Source: Bacillus sp. N13C7
GTDB lineage: Bacteria; Bacillota; Bacilli; Bacillales; Bacillaceae
Reading direction: 5' to 3'
NCBI RefSeq assembly: GCF_026790065.1
Contig: NZ_JALAMO010000008.1
Span: 1-42,373 of the forward strand
Length of the DNA stretch: 42,373 bases
A program made the translations under genes and the position numbers. Below are positions 28,401-36,382 of this stretch, one piece after another. Each line of letters begins with the position of its first letter. The stretch's first letter is position 1. The notes beneath the pieces are model-generated. The model had not been told where the DNA came from. It worked only from the letters and a program-made list of their open reading frames with translations, and ran no database searches.

Positions 28401-29801
28401 AGCGATGAATTTTCCGTTGATTTAAAAGGGAATGTTACGAAGGAAACTGTATTGAAGCCTTTCGTTGGTTATCCGGGTGAGATTGCATATGATGACGGAA
28501 CGGCGGAGAATGCCAATTCCTATTTTGCAGCCGGTAATGGATGGGCTGTCAAAATGACGTTGGCTGACGGCAAGGACAAAGGCATGCTTACAGGAGGACT
28601 GTTCAGATTCTGGGATACAGAGTTCCCTGATCCTGGCGGCACGGAGTTTAAGGTTGAGGTATACGATGCTAAAGGAGAAGACGGAGCACCAGGCAAAAAA
28701 ATTGCCGGGCCATTTAACGCTGAAGCCCTTCGCAATGGCGAATGGACCAAGGTAGATCTTAGTTCAAAAGGGATTATGGTAGATAAAGACTTTTATCTCG
28801 TCTATATCCAGTCAAAACCTGATCCATATTCACCTGGACTGGCAATGGATGAAACCGGTCAGAATTCTGGCCGCAACTGGCAGTATATAGATGGGCAATG
28901 GCAGCCAGGTGACAAAGCAGACGGAAACTATATGATTCGCGCATTGGTTGATTATGAAGCTGCCGTACCTGAAATTACGTCACCAGCAGACAAATCGTAC
29001 ACAAACAAGGAGAACGTTACTGTAAAAGGAAAAGCCTCTCCTGGTACAACAGTACACATTTACAATGGAGGGAAAGAAGCAGGAGAAACGAAAGCAGCGG
29101 CGGATGGCACGTTCCAGGCAGGCATCTCTCTCAGCACAGGTGAAAATGAACTGACGGCCGCTGCATCAACAGACAACGGAACTACGGATGCCTCCAGCCC
29201 AGTCACAGTCACGCTTGATCAAGCCAAGCCAGAATTGACGCTGGACAATCCAAAGGACGGCGAAAAAATAAATAAAGAAGCGCTGACTGTCAAAGGGTCT
29301 GTATCCGATGACAATTTGAAAGAAGTCAAGGTGAATGGCAAAAAAGCAACGGTTACAGATGGTTCATTCTCAGCCCGCATTCTCTTGGAAAACGGAAGCA
29401 ATGAAATCAAGGTGACTGCAACAGACTTAGCAGGCAACAAAACGACGAAAAAGGCTGTAATTGATGTCCACTTTGACAAGCCTGTCATTTCTGGATTGAT
29501 CCCAGGAGAGGACAAAATCTTAAAAGCCGGTGAATCGGTGAAAATCGCTTTCTCAAGCGCAGAAGATTTGGATACAACGTTTGTCATCCGTCTGCCGCTG
29601 ACAAATGCTAGAGCGAGTGTGCAAAACGCCACCGAGCTTCCATTGAGAGAAATTTCTCCGGGGAGATATGAAGGCTATTGGACAGCCACTTCTTCTATTA
29701 AAGCAAACGGAGCAAAAGTAGAAGTGATTGCACGTGATGATTATGGAAATGAAACAAGAAAAACAGCGAATGGAAAACTTTATATCAATACTGAAAATTA
29801 A
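25500..29801 (+). CDS. bpr: bacillopeptidase F (secreted multidomain subtilase)
   Basis: 1433-aa secreted serine protease. Signal peptide 1-30 (cleavage near AGA-SS), Lys-rich inhibitor propeptide to about 194, peptidase S8 domain with the triad Asp227, His274 and Ser452 and oxyanion Asn377, then an Ig-like region. A MAM-like domain (about 638-790, beginning DFETAPGGW) is followed by a very Lys-rich linker (about 792-835). Two carboxypeptidase-regulatory-like beta repeats (about 845-985), a jelly-roll-like region (about 995-1150) and two Ig-like repeats (about 1156-1330) follow. In the family the C-terminal part is trimmed in the medium. ATG 25500 has SD AAAGGGGG; a second strong SD lies at 25447-25456. 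Monocistronic, between terminators. Confidence 0.96.
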   Translation: MRKKTKNRLISSVLSTVVISSLLFPGAAGASSKGASSSVKQELQTAESIQNKISSSLKKSFKKKEKTTFLIKFKDQADTEKAAKAAVKKAKSKKLTAAKTEYQKRSAVVSSLKVTANESQQDVLKYLNSQKNKGNASDIHPYYVVNGIAVHASKEVMEKVAQFPEVEKVLPNEKRQLFKSTSPFNMKKAQKAVKATDGVEWNVDQIDAPKAWELGYDGTGTVVASIDTGVEWNHPALKEKYRGYNPENPDEPDHELNWFDAVAGEASPYDDLAHGTHVTGTMVGSEPDGTNQIGVAPGAKWIAVKAFSEDGGTDADILEAGEWVLAPKDAEGNPHPEMAPDVVNNSWGGGSGLDEWYRDMVNAWRAADIFPEFSAGNTDLFIPGGPGSIANPANYPESFATGATDINKKLADFSLQGPSPYDEIKPEISAPGVNIRSSVPGQTYEDGWNGTSMAGPHVSAVAALLKQADASLSVDEMEDILTSTAEPLTDSTFPDSPNNGYGHGLVNAFDAVSAVTDGLGKAEGQVSVEGDDQEPPVYQHEKVTEAYEGASLPLTLTAEDNVSVTSVKLSYKLDQGEWTEVTAKRISGDHLKGTYQAEIPNIKGPALSYKWIIQDFGGHIVKSDTYDVTVKPSITVGYKQDFETAPGGWIASGTNNNWEWGVPTAGPTTAASGEKVYGTNLSGNYANSANMNLMMPPVAVPDAGNLFLQFKSWHNLEGDFDYGYVFVLPEGEKNWEQAGVYNGKTSSWTDEEIDLSAYKGQNIQVMFNLQSDESIAKEGWYIDDVMLSEKSSGKKAKKNKLGVEKPSGKQKKKPVNPKKAKPSANTAVKHQNKDLQPHVLPVRAQVSVVETGKSTYSDQSTGQYKLTHKAGDYTLMAEAYGYQSKTQKVSLQADQTTQANFTLEEMKKGTLKGTVINKTTGEPVKGASVYVVEDAAVEPAATNDKGEYTLEAYEGAYTIKIAAPGYYSDEFSVDLKGNVTKETVLKPFVGYPGEIAYDDGTAENANSYFAAGNGWAVKMTLADGKDKGMLTGGLFRFWDTEFPDPGGTEFKVEVYDAKGEDGAPGKKIAGPFNAEALRNGEWTKVDLSSKGIMVDKDFYLVYIQSKPDPYSPGLAMDETGQNSGRNWQYIDGQWQPGDKADGNYMIRALVDYEAAVPEITSPADKSYTNKENVTVKGKASPGTTVHIYNGGKEAGETKAAADGTFQAGISLSTGENELTAAASTDNGTTDASSPVTVTLDQAKPELTLDNPKDGEKINKEALTVKGSVSDDNLKEVKVNGKKATVTDGSFSARILLENGSNEIKVTATDLAGNKTTKKAVIDVHFDKPVISGLIPGEDKILKAGESVKIAFSSAEDLDTTFVIRLPLTNARASVQNATELPLREISPGRYEGYWTATSSIKANGAKVEVIARDDYGNETRKTANGKLYINTEN

Positions 29802-29805
29802 GTGT

Positions 29806-29838
29806 AAAAAAAGCTGCCGTCACAGGCAGCTTTTTTTA
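29806..29838 (+). terminator. terminator after bpr
   Basis: AAAAAAAGCTGCC / GGCAGCTTTTTTT (29806-29818 with 29825-29837), 6-nt loop, ending in seven Ts. Symmetrical A and T flanks would allow action on both strands. Confidence 0.92.
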
Positions 29839-29854
29839 TCCTCTTGTTCATACC

Positions 29855-29861
29855 CTCGACA
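29855..29861 (+). promoter_or_regulatory. Spo0A box upstream of spoIIG
   Basis: CTCGACA matches 6/7 of the 0A box (TTCGACA, reverse of TGTCGAA). It is about 90 bp upstream of the expected start of transcription, where the distal Spo0A site of the spoIIG promoter is known to lie. Weaker box-like sequences run into the -35. Confidence 0.65.
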
Positions 29862-29908
29862 AATTAAGCAGATATCCCTGAAAAATTGTATTTTCCTCTC
29901 AACATTAA

Positions 29909-29942
29909 TTGACAGACTTTCCCACAGAGCTTGCTTTATACT
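29909..29942 (+). promoter_or_regulatory. Spo0A-activated spoIIG promoter (22-bp spacer)
   Basis: Consensus TTGACA (29909-29914) and TATACT (29937-29942) are separated by 22 bp instead of 17. This long spacer is the known hallmark of the spoIIG promoter, which SigA RNA polymerase uses only with Spo0A~P. Confidence 0.9.
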
Positions 29943-29992
29943 TATGAAACAAGAAGGGGAACAGCGTGAGGCAAGAAAGAAAGGAGTCAGAT

Positions 29993-30922
29993 GTGAAAAT
30001 CTATTTAGATGTCATTTGGCTGTTAAACTTTTGTTTTGATGCACTTTTGCTTTTGCTCACGGCATTTATTTTAAAACGGCATGTGAAAAAAAGAAGACTG
30101 ATAGGCGGAGCGTTCATCGGTTCAAGTATTGTCCTGTTGATGTTTACTCCTTTTTCTCCAATCGTTGAACATCCGGCCGGGAAGCTGGCTTTTTCAGTTG
30201 TGATTGTGATGGTGACATTTGGCTTTAAAAGATTTCGCTATTTCTTTCAAAATTTGTTTTCCTTTTATTTTGCCACTTTTTTAATGGGGGGAGGAATTAT
30301 CGGAGCCCATTCTTTGCTGCAGTCAAATTCTGTTGTTCGAAACGGTGTCATGATTACCAATCAAACAGGGTTTGGGGACCCGATCAGCTGGTTGTTTATT
30401 GTTGCTGGCTTTCCAGCATTATGGTTTTTTTCTAAAAGAAGAATTGAAGAGATAGAAACAAAAAACATTCAATATGAAGAACGAGTCAGCGTGCAGGCGG
30501 ATTTGGGCAGCCAAACACTTCATGTCAGAGGGCTGATTGATTCCGGTAATCAGCTGTACGATCCTCTTACAAAAACACCGGTTATGATCATTTACATTGA
30601 TAAACTGGAGCCGATTTTCGGAGCTGCCGAAACGATGATCATTCGAAACGCAGACCCATTGGAAGCTATTGAACAGCTCGATGATTCATTTCGCTTTTTA
30701 GATAAAATGAGACTGATTCCATACAGGGGAGTTGGTCAGCAAAACCAATTTTTATTATGCGTAAAACCGGATCACGTAACGATTATGACAAAAGAAGAAA
30801 TGATTTCTGCAAATAAATGCTTAATCGGCATCAGCACAACAAAGCTATCGGCAGATGGAGAGTTTGACGCGATCATTCACCCGAAAATGCTTTCGGGCAA
30901 GGCCATCAAACACGTTTCATAA
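29993..30922 (+). CDS. spoIIGA: pro-sigma-E processing protease SpoIIGA
   Basis: 309-aa membrane aspartic protease that removes the pro-sequence of SigE in the mother cell after a forespore signal (SpoIIR). The N-terminal half has five hydrophobic helices. The C-terminal half has the aspartic protease motif L-I-D183-S-G-N. The GTG start at 29993 has SD AAGGAG with 6-nt spacing. An ATG at 29991, followed at once by TGA (ATGTGA), overlaps it. First gene of the spoIIG operon, 62 nt before its substrate gene. Confidence 0.95.
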   Translation: MKIYLDVIWLLNFCFDALLLLLTAFILKRHVKKRRLIGGAFIGSSIVLLMFTPFSPIVEHPAGKLAFSVVIVMVTFGFKRFRYFFQNLFSFYFATFLMGGGIIGAHSLLQSNSVVRNGVMITNQTGFGDPISWLFIVAGFPALWFFSKRRIEEIETKNIQYEERVSVQADLGSQTLHVRGLIDSGNQLYDPLTKTPVMIIYIDKLEPIFGAAETMIIRNADPLEAIEQLDDSFRFLDKMRLIPYRGVGQQNQFLLCVKPDHVTIMTKEEMISANKCLIGISTTKLSADGEFDAIIHPKMLSGKAIKHVS

Positions 30923-30984
30923 TGTTCGCAAATGTCCGTTATTTATCATACTCAAACGGCGTGACATTTAGAAGGGAGAGGAAG

Positions 30985-31704
30985 ATGAAAAAACTGAAAT
31001 TGCGACTGACGCACCTCTGGTATAAGCTGCTGATGAAACTTGGATTGAAAAGCGATGAAGTCTATTACATAGGCGGGAGTGAAGCCCTGCCGCCGCCATT
31101 ATCCAAAGATGAGGAGCAGGTTCTGTTAATGAAGCTCCCAAACGGCGATCAGGCGGCTCGTGCCATTTTAATTGAACGCAATTTGCGCCTGGTTGTCTAT
31201 ATCGCCCGTAAATTTGAAAATACGGGAATTAACATAGAGGATTTAATCAGCATCGGCACCATTGGTTTAATCAAAGCTGTAAATACGTTCAATCCAGAAA
31301 AGAAAATCAAGCTGGCGACCTATGCCTCACGGTGTATAGAAAATGAAATCCTGATGTATTTAAGAAGAAACAACAAAATCCGTTCAGAGGTTTCCTTTGA
31401 TGAGCCGCTTAATATTGATTGGGACGGCAATGAGCTGTTGCTTTCTGATGTGCTTGGCACTGACGATGATATTATCACAAAAGACATAGAAGCCAACGTG
31501 GATAAAAAGCTCTTAAAAAAAGCGCTTGAACAGCTTAATGAGAGAGAAAAGCAAATCATGGAGCTGCGGTTTGGGCTTGTCGGCGAAGAAGAAAAGACCC
31601 AAAAGGATGTAGCGGATATGATGGGGATTTCTCAATCCTATATTTCGCGTCTAGAGAAAAGAATAATAAAAAGACTAAGAAAAGAGTTCAACAAAATGGT
31701 GTAA
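30985..31704 (+). CDS. sigE: RNA polymerase sigma-E precursor (mother-cell early sigma factor)
   Basis: 239-aa pro-sigma factor. The first 27 residues are the pro-sequence, amphipathic and membrane-associating, removed by SpoIIGA around Y27-Y28. Regions 2 ([44 protein letters not shown]) and 4 ([38 protein letters not shown], the helix-turn-helix) are clear. ATG 30985 has SD GGGAGAGG. An in-frame ATG at 30922 overlaps the spoIIGA stop, lacks an SD and is rejected. SigE would then read spoVD, spoVE and ylbO in this same window. Confidence 0.97.
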   Translation: MKKLKLRLTHLWYKLLMKLGLKSDEVYYIGGSEALPPPLSKDEEQVLLMKLPNGDQAARAILIERNLRLVVYIARKFENTGINIEDLISIGTIGLIKAVNTFNPEKKIKLATYASRCIENEILMYLRRNNKIRSEVSFDEPLNIDWDGNELLLSDVLGTDDDIITKDIEANVDKKLLKKALEQLNEREKQIMELRFGLVGEEEKTQKDVADMMGISQSYISRLEKRIIKRLRKEFNKMV

Positions 31705-31778
31705 AATTTTTTATGGTTATAACCCCTTGATTTTACAGGGATTTCCTGATTTCGACTGTTTTTCGGTCTGAGTGCAGT

Positions 31779-31806
31779 GCATATTTTTCCCACCCGAGGA
31801 GATACT
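31779..31806 (+). promoter_or_regulatory. forespore (SigF/SigG-type) promoter for sigG
   Basis: GCATA (31779-31783) and GGAGATACT (31798-31806), 14-bp spacer, resemble SigF/SigG elements (GYATA and GGnnAnAnT). Fits forespore-specific sigG expression, independent of spoIIG read-through. Confidence 0.65.
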
Positions 31807-31843
31807 TAACGTTGTACAGCAGCTCCTGTAGGGAGGGAAAAAA

Positions 31844-32626
31844 GTGTCTAGGAATAAAGTCGAAATCTGCGGGGTAGATACCTCCAAATTACCAGTACTC
31901 AAGAATGAAGAGATGAGAAAGCTGTTTAGGCAGCTGCAGGATGAAGGCGATGATTCAGCAAGAGAAAAGCTTGTAAACGGGAACTTGCGTCTTGTCTTAA
32001 GTGTCATTCAACGATTTAATAATAGAGGGGAGTATGTTGATGACTTATTTCAGGTCGGCTGCATCGGACTAATGAAATCCATTGATAATTTTGACCTAAG
32101 CCACAATGTTAAGTTTTCAACATACGCTGTACCTATGATTATCGGAGAGATCCGCAGGTATTTACGCGATAATAACCCGATCCGTGTTTCAAGATCGCTC
32201 CGGGATATCGCTTACAAGGCGCTTCAGGTAAGAGAGCGGTTAATCAGTGAGACAAGCAAGGAGCCGACTGCAGAAGACATCGCAAAAGTTCTTGAAGTAC
32301 CGCATGAGGAAATCGTATTTGCGCTTGATGCCATTCAGGATCCGGTATCTCTATTTGAACCGATCTATAATGATGGCGGAGACCCGATCTATGTGATGGA
32401 CCAAATCAGTGATGAGCGCAATACAGATTCACAATGGATTGAAGAGCTGGCTTTAAAAGAGGGCATGAGAAGGCTGAATGATAGGGAAAAAATGATTTTA
32501 AGAAAGCGCTTCTTCCAAGGAAAAACACAAATGGAAGTAGCCGAGGAAATCGGAATTTCCCAAGCTCAGGTGTCCAGGCTTGAAAAAGCGGCTATCAAAC
32601 AAATGAATAAGAATATTCATCAATAG
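31844..32626 (+). CDS. sigG: RNA polymerase sigma-G (forespore late sigma factor)
   Basis: 260-aa sigma-70 family factor for late forespore genes. A short N-terminal extension (KVEICGVDTSKLPVLKNEEM) typical of SigG is followed by region 2 (NLRLVLSVIQRF, FQVGCIGLMKSIDNFDLS, STYAVPMIIGEIRRYLRD), region 3, and a region 4 helix-turn-helix (TQMEVAEEIGISQAQVSRLEK). There is no pro-sequence. GTG start at 31844 with SD AGGGAGGG. It lies 139 nt after sigE with its own forespore promoter and a terminator behind it. Confidence 0.97.
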   Translation: MSRNKVEICGVDTSKLPVLKNEEMRKLFRQLQDEGDDSAREKLVNGNLRLVLSVIQRFNNRGEYVDDLFQVGCIGLMKSIDNFDLSHNVKFSTYAVPMIIGEIRRYLRDNNPIRVSRSLRDIAYKALQVRERLISETSKEPTAEDIAKVLEVPHEEIVFALDAIQDPVSLFEPIYNDGGDPIYVMDQISDERNTDSQWIEELALKEGMRRLNDREKMILRKRFFQGKTQMEVAEEIGISQAQVSRLEKAAIKQMNKNIHQ

Positions 32627-32633
32627 TGAAATG

Positions 32634-32670
32634 AAAAGCCTTTAAAACGATTTTTGTTTTAAAGGCTTTT
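32634..32670 (+). terminator. terminator after sigG
   Basis: AAAAGCCTTTAAAAC / GTTTTAAAGGCTTTT (32634-32648 with 32656-32670), a perfect 15-bp stem ending in TTTT. Confidence 0.9.
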
Positions 32671-32687
32671 CTATTGATTGCGGGTGG

Positions 32688-32716
32688 TTTACGTTTTGGA
32701 AAAAATAAGGTATCCT
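32688..32716 (+). promoter_or_regulatory. SigA-type promoter for ylmA
   Basis: TTTACG (32688-32693), 17-bp spacer, TATCCT (32711-32716); 4/6 matches at each element, 60 bp before ylmA and right after the sigG terminator. Confidence 0.5.
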
Positions 32717-32775
32717 AGTCCGTACAAAGTTTTATGAAAATTAAAACAATTATAAGAGTTTAGAGGAGGACCACG

Positions 32776-33570
32776 ATGATTTTGCAGCTTGACAATGTCT
32801 CACTAAAACGAAATGGAAAATGGATACTGAGGAATATTCATTGGAAGGTGGAGGAAAAGGAGAATTGGGTGCTTTACGGACTGAATGGCGCCGGAAAGAC
32901 AGCGCTGTTAAATATGCTTTGCTCATATTACTTCCCAACATCCGGTGAGATGCAGGTGCTTGGCCATGAGTTTGGTAAAACGGAGCTTGGGGAGAAGCTC
33001 AGACGGAAAATTGGCCTCGTCTCAGCGGCTCTGCAGCAAAAATTATATCCGGCAGATTCAGCCTTTGAGATTGCTCTAAGCGGAGCTTACGCTTCAATTG
33101 GATTATATGAAACGCCAAGTGCGGAAATCAGGGAAAAAGCGATCGGTTTATTAGAGGACTTGGGCGCAATTGAATATGCCGACCGCCGCTATGAAACCCT
33201 TTCTCAAGGGGAAAAACAAAGAGCCTTAATTGCAAGAGCGCTAATGGCCGATCCGGAGCTGCTGATCCTGGACGAACCGGTCACAGGGCTGGATTTTATT
33301 GCCCGGGAAAAGCTGTTAGATACGATTACATATATTGCAAACAAAGAAAATGCGCCATCAATTCTTTATGTGACGCATCATGCGGAAGAAATATTGCCGG
33401 TCTTTGACAAAGCCCTTTTATTAAAACAGGGAGAGGTCTTTGGATCAGGAGAAATAAAGGAAATGCTGACTGATCAAATACTTTCCGCTTTTTTTGATAC
33501 ACCAATCCATGTATTATGGAATCAGGATCGGCCGTTTTTAACAAGAGCCGAGCCGATAACGAATGCCTGA
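32776..33570 (+). CDS. ylmA: ABC transporter ATP-binding protein YlmA
   Basis: 264-aa ABC ATPase, cytoplasmic. Walker A GLNGAGKT (Lys41), signature LSQGEKQ (142-148), Walker B LLILDEP (Asp166-Glu167) and the H-loop histidine in YVTHHAEE are all present. No membrane partner is encoded nearby, so the transported substrate is unknown. It ends 20 nt before a TPP riboswitch controlling ylmB; a link to thiamin salvage is possible by position but not shown by sequence. ATG 32776 follows AGAGGAGG. Confidence 0.88.
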   Translation: MILQLDNVSLKRNGKWILRNIHWKVEEKENWVLYGLNGAGKTALLNMLCSYYFPTSGEMQVLGHEFGKTELGEKLRRKIGLVSAALQQKLYPADSAFEIALSGAYASIGLYETPSAEIREKAIGLLEDLGAIEYADRRYETLSQGEKQRALIARALMADPELLILDEPVTGLDFIAREKLLDTITYIANKENAPSILYVTHHAEEILPVFDKALLLKQGEVFGSGEIKEMLTDQILSAFFDTPIHVLWNQDRPFLTRAEPITNA

Positions 33571-33587
33571 CAAACACATATCGATTC

Positions 33588-33750
33588 ATCCTAGGGGTGC
33601 TTTGCGAAGCTGAGAGAGACATTGTCTCAACCCTTTTGACCTGATCTGGATCATGCCAGCGGAGGGAAGCGGTGAAATAGCGGAGTGCATAGGACTCTGT
33701 TTGTTTTTATTAAGCCGTTTCATAACATATGAAATGGCTTTTATGATTTT
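33588..33750 (+). promoter_or_regulatory. TPP (thiamin pyrophosphate) riboswitch controlling ylmB
   Basis: The aptamer at about 33588-33670 carries the conserved thi-box parts: GGGGTGC, GCTGAGA, ACCC, then TGACCTGATCTGGATCATGC and CAGCGGAGGGAAG. Downstream, AAGCCGTTTCAT / ATGAAATGGCTT (33712-33723 with 33729-33740, one wobble pair) followed by TTATGATTTT forms a terminator, so TPP would end transcription before ylmB. A TGAAAT at 33674-33679 resembles the terminator's 3' arm and may form part of the antiterminator. No separate promoter is obvious between ylmA and the aptamer. Confidence 0.95.
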
Positions 33751-33770
33751 AAAGAGAGGAGCGGATCACA

Positions 33771-35051
33771 TTGAATCAACAAATAGACTCTCTGTTAAAA
33801 AAGGTGGAGGAGCAAAAGGAGGAGCTCATTCAGCTGGCAAAAACACTGATTTATTATCAAACACCTGCTCCGCCTGCAAGAAATACCGACGGCATTCAAT
33901 CATGGATTGCTGGTTTTTTAAATGAAATAGGATTCTCAATCGATAAATGGGATGTGTACCCGGGAGATCCCAATGTTGTAGGTCTGCTAAAGGGAACAAA
34001 TTCAGCAGATTATCGTAGCCTGATCATCAATGGCCATGTAGATGTGGCAGAGGTAAAAGAGGATGAAGAATGGGAGCATGACCCGTTCCATCCAATTGAA
34101 AAAAACGGTCTCTTAATTGGGCGAGGCGCTTCTGATATGAAAGGCGGAATGGCGTGTGTACTCTTTGCTGTCAAATTGATTCGTGAGGCAGGCATTGAAC
34201 TTCCAGGTGATTTGATTCTGCAATCGGTTATCGGGGAGGAAGTCGGAGAAGCAGGCACGCTTGAATGCTGCAAGAGGGGCTATCACGCTGATTTTGCAGT
34301 TGTCGCAGATACGAGCGATATGCATATTCAAGGCCAGGGCGGTGTCATTACAGGCTGGATCGAAATCAAAAGCAGCCAAACGTTTCATGATGGGACGAGA
34401 CGGAATATGATTCACGCAGGCGGAGGAACATTCGGGGCAAGCGCAATTGAAAAAATGGCAAAAATCATTGCGGGGCTCGGGGAACTTGAGCGCCACTGGT
34501 CCATTATGAAAAGATATCCCGGCTTTCAACCAGGCACAAATACCATTAATCCGGCTGTCATAGAAGGAGGCAGGCATGCGGCTTTTATAGCGGACGAGTG
34601 CCGGCTGTGGATCACAGTCCATTTTTACCCAAATGAAACCCATGACCAAGTGGCTGCGGAAATAGAAGATTATATCAACCGGCTGAGCGACAGTGACATT
34701 TGGCTTAGGGACAACCGCCCTGTATTCAAGTGGGGAGGCTCATCTATGATTGAAGACAGAGGAGAAATTTTTCCGGCATTGGAAGTTGACCCTGGCCACC
34801 CAGGCGTCTTAGCGCTTACTGCCTCTCATGAGAAAGTGAAACGGGAGCGCCCGGTTATGGACGTTTCTCAGTCCGTTACAGATGGCGGATGGCTGTTTAA
34901 TGCCGGCATTCCATGTGTGATATACGGCCCTGGCGATCTGCACAATGCACACTCTGTCAACGAAGAGGTATCGATTGAGCAGCTGGTAGAGTATACAAAA
35001 ATCATGCTCGATTTTATTATCAGCTGGTGCAGCTGTAAAAAAGAACAGTGA
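33771..35051 (+). CDS. ylmB: N-formyl-4-amino-5-aminomethyl-2-methylpyrimidine deformylase YlmB
   Basis: 426-aa M20-family metallohydrolase (ArgE/DapE/ACY1 fold). Known in the genus to remove the formyl group from a pyrimidine breakdown product of thiamin, so that TenA can return it to HMP for thiamin salvage. Metal-site motifs: NGHVDV (His89, Asp91), RGASDMKGG, GEEVGEAGT. The TTG start at 33771 has SD GAGAGGA. The TPP riboswitch directly upstream supports the thiamin role over a generic peptidase call. Confidence 0.92.
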   Translation: MNQQIDSLLKKVEEQKEELIQLAKTLIYYQTPAPPARNTDGIQSWIAGFLNEIGFSIDKWDVYPGDPNVVGLLKGTNSADYRSLIINGHVDVAEVKEDEEWEHDPFHPIEKNGLLIGRGASDMKGGMACVLFAVKLIREAGIELPGDLILQSVIGEEVGEAGTLECCKRGYHADFAVVADTSDMHIQGQGGVITGWIEIKSSQTFHDGTRRNMIHAGGGTFGASAIEKMAKIIAGLGELERHWSIMKRYPGFQPGTNTINPAVIEGGRHAAFIADECRLWITVHFYPNETHDQVAAEIEDYINRLSDSDIWLRDNRPVFKWGGSSMIEDRGEIFPALEVDPGHPGVLALTASHEKVKRERPVMDVSQSVTDGGWLFNAGIPCVIYGPGDLHNAHSVNEEVSIEQLVEYTKIMLDFIISWCSCKKEQ

Positions 35052-35132
35052 CATGAAATTTTCTTCTTGCTGACAAGGTTCAGCCTGCCCGTTCATATAC
35101 TTGAAAAAAGGACGGAAAAAGGACGTGATGGA

Positions 35133-35378
35133 ATGATCAGCATTTCAGAATTTCAGGTAAAGGATGTCGTCAATGTCTCAAACGGAAAAAAGCTGGGGAG
35201 CATTGGTGATATTGATATCAATGTGACAACTGGAAAAATTCAGGCGATCATACTCGGAGGAAATGGGAAAGTTCTCGGATTTTTTGGAAAAGAAGAGGAA
35301 TTGGTCATTCCATGGCGAAATATAGTAAAAATCGGGGAAGATGTCATCTTGGTCCGATTAAATGAACCGCATGCATAA
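35133..35378 (+). CDS. ylmC: PRC-barrel protein YlmC (YlmC/YmxH family)
   Basis: 81-aa single PRC-barrel domain (VVNVSNGKKLGSIGDIDINV). Members of this family occur in spore formers and are tied to sporulation, but the function is unknown. ATG 35133 has AAAGGACG upstream; an in-frame ATG at 35067 would add residues outside the domain and has no SD. Stands alone, with a stem-loop behind it. A CATATACT sequence at about 35095 could be a mother-cell promoter -10, but no -35 is clear. Confidence 0.85.
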   Translation: MISISEFQVKDVVNVSNGKKLGSIGDIDINVTTGKIQAIILGGNGKVLGFFGKEEELVIPWRNIVKIGEDVILVRLNEPHA

Positions 35379-35403
35379 TGCGCTTGTCTGCCGTGGATTG
35401 GCA

Positions 35404-35441
35404 ATTGCCGGAAGTCTCGATTCTTCCGGCACATTTCATTT
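35404..35441 (+). terminator. terminator after ylmC
   Basis: 9-bp stem TGCCGGAAG / CTTCCGGCA (35406-35414 with 35423-35431), 8-nt loop, followed by the T-rich but interrupted CATTTCATTT. Confidence 0.75.
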
Positions 35442-35461
35442 AGAAATATGCAAATCGGCGC

Positions 35462-35490
35462 TCAACGAATGCAGAAAGATGTGGTAAAAT
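35462..35490 (+). promoter_or_regulatory. possible SigA promoter for the ylmD-ylmH operon
   Basis: TCAACG (35462-35467), 17-bp spacer, TAAAAT (35485-35490). Weak -35, good -10, 50 bp before ylmD. Confidence 0.4.
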
Positions 35491-35539
35491 AAGTGGGAAA
35501 TTCCGCTTTTTTAAATGTTTGTCGAAAGGTTGGATCATC

Positions 35540-36376
35540 ATGAATACATATCACCCATTCAGTCTTACCACACCCTCGACACTCATGATACAAGACTGGA
35601 CACAAACGAATCAAAACAACAGAGAAGTCATTGCCGGATTTACAACGAAAAACGGCGGTGTCAGCCAAAAGCCTTTTGAATCGTTAAATACAGGATTGCA
35701 CGTTCATGACAAAGATGCAGATGTAGTTAAAAATCGTGAATATATTGCCGATATGTTTAATACTGATTTGCAGTCTTGGGTATTCGCCGATCAGACACAT
35801 GATAATCGCGTTCAAAAAGTAACGCAGAGGGATAGGGGCAAAGGCGCCCGTGAGTATCATTCGGCTTTTAAAGCAACGGACGGGCTCTATACAAATGAAA
35901 AGAATGTGTTTTTGGCATTATGCTTTGCTGATTGTGTGCCTCTTTTCTTTTATGATCCGGTTAAATCACTTGTCGGGGTCGCCCATGCCGGGTGGAAAGG
36001 CACTGTCAAACAAATTGGCAGAGAAATGGTGAAGCGATGGAATGAGCAGGAAGGTTCAAATCTCTCAGATATTTATGCTGTTATCGGACCGTCTATCAGC
36101 GGAGCATGCTATACGGTAGATGACCGTGTCATGGATGCTGTCCGTGCATTGCCGGTTTCAGCAGAACGTGCCGTAAATCAGACGGGACAGGGACAATATC
36201 AGCTTGATCTGAAGGAACTGAACCGCCTCATATTGATCGATAGCGGTTTAGCAGGTGAACAGATATCTGTCAGCGGTTTATGCACGGAAAGTGAACCCTC
36301 GCTTTTCTTTTCTCACCGCCGCGATCAGGGGAAAACTGGACGGATGATGTCTTTTATCGGAATGAAGGAGGCATAA
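35540..36376 (+). CDS. ylmD: PgeF/YfiH-family (laccase-domain) protein YlmD
   Basis: 278-aa member of the YfiH/PgeF (Cu-oxidase_4) family. Homologues are purine nucleoside phosphorylases/adenosine deaminases, and some edit peptidoglycan precursors; the precise role here is open. Conserved metal and active-site segments: ADQTHDNRV, LCFADCVPLFFYD, VAHAGWKGT and SHRRDQGKTGR. ATG 35540 follows GAAAGGTTGG; an in-frame ATG at 35519 lies before the SD. First gene of ylmD-ylmE-sepF-ylmG-ylmH, beside division genes as in many Gram-positives. Confidence 0.88.
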   Translation: MNTYHPFSLTTPSTLMIQDWTQTNQNNREVIAGFTTKNGGVSQKPFESLNTGLHVHDKDADVVKNREYIADMFNTDLQSWVFADQTHDNRVQKVTQRDRGKGAREYHSAFKATDGLYTNEKNVFLALCFADCVPLFFYDPVKSLVGVAHAGWKGTVKQIGREMVKRWNEQEGSNLSDIYAVIGPSISGACYTVDDRVMDAVRALPVSAERAVNQTGQGQYQLDLKELNRLILIDSGLAGEQISVSGLCTESEPSLFFSHRRDQGKTGRMMSFIGMKEA

Positions 36377-36382
36377 AAGATC

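Noticed and set aside
31715..31724. Palindrome GGTTATAACC between sigE and sigG
   Set aside because: Only 10 bp, AT-rich and expected by chance in a window this size; no known regulator site recognised.
34113..34649. 178-aa open frame antisense to ylmB
   Set aside because: Lies wholly inside the well-supported ylmB gene; no SD, no domain, cysteine-rich as shadows often are.
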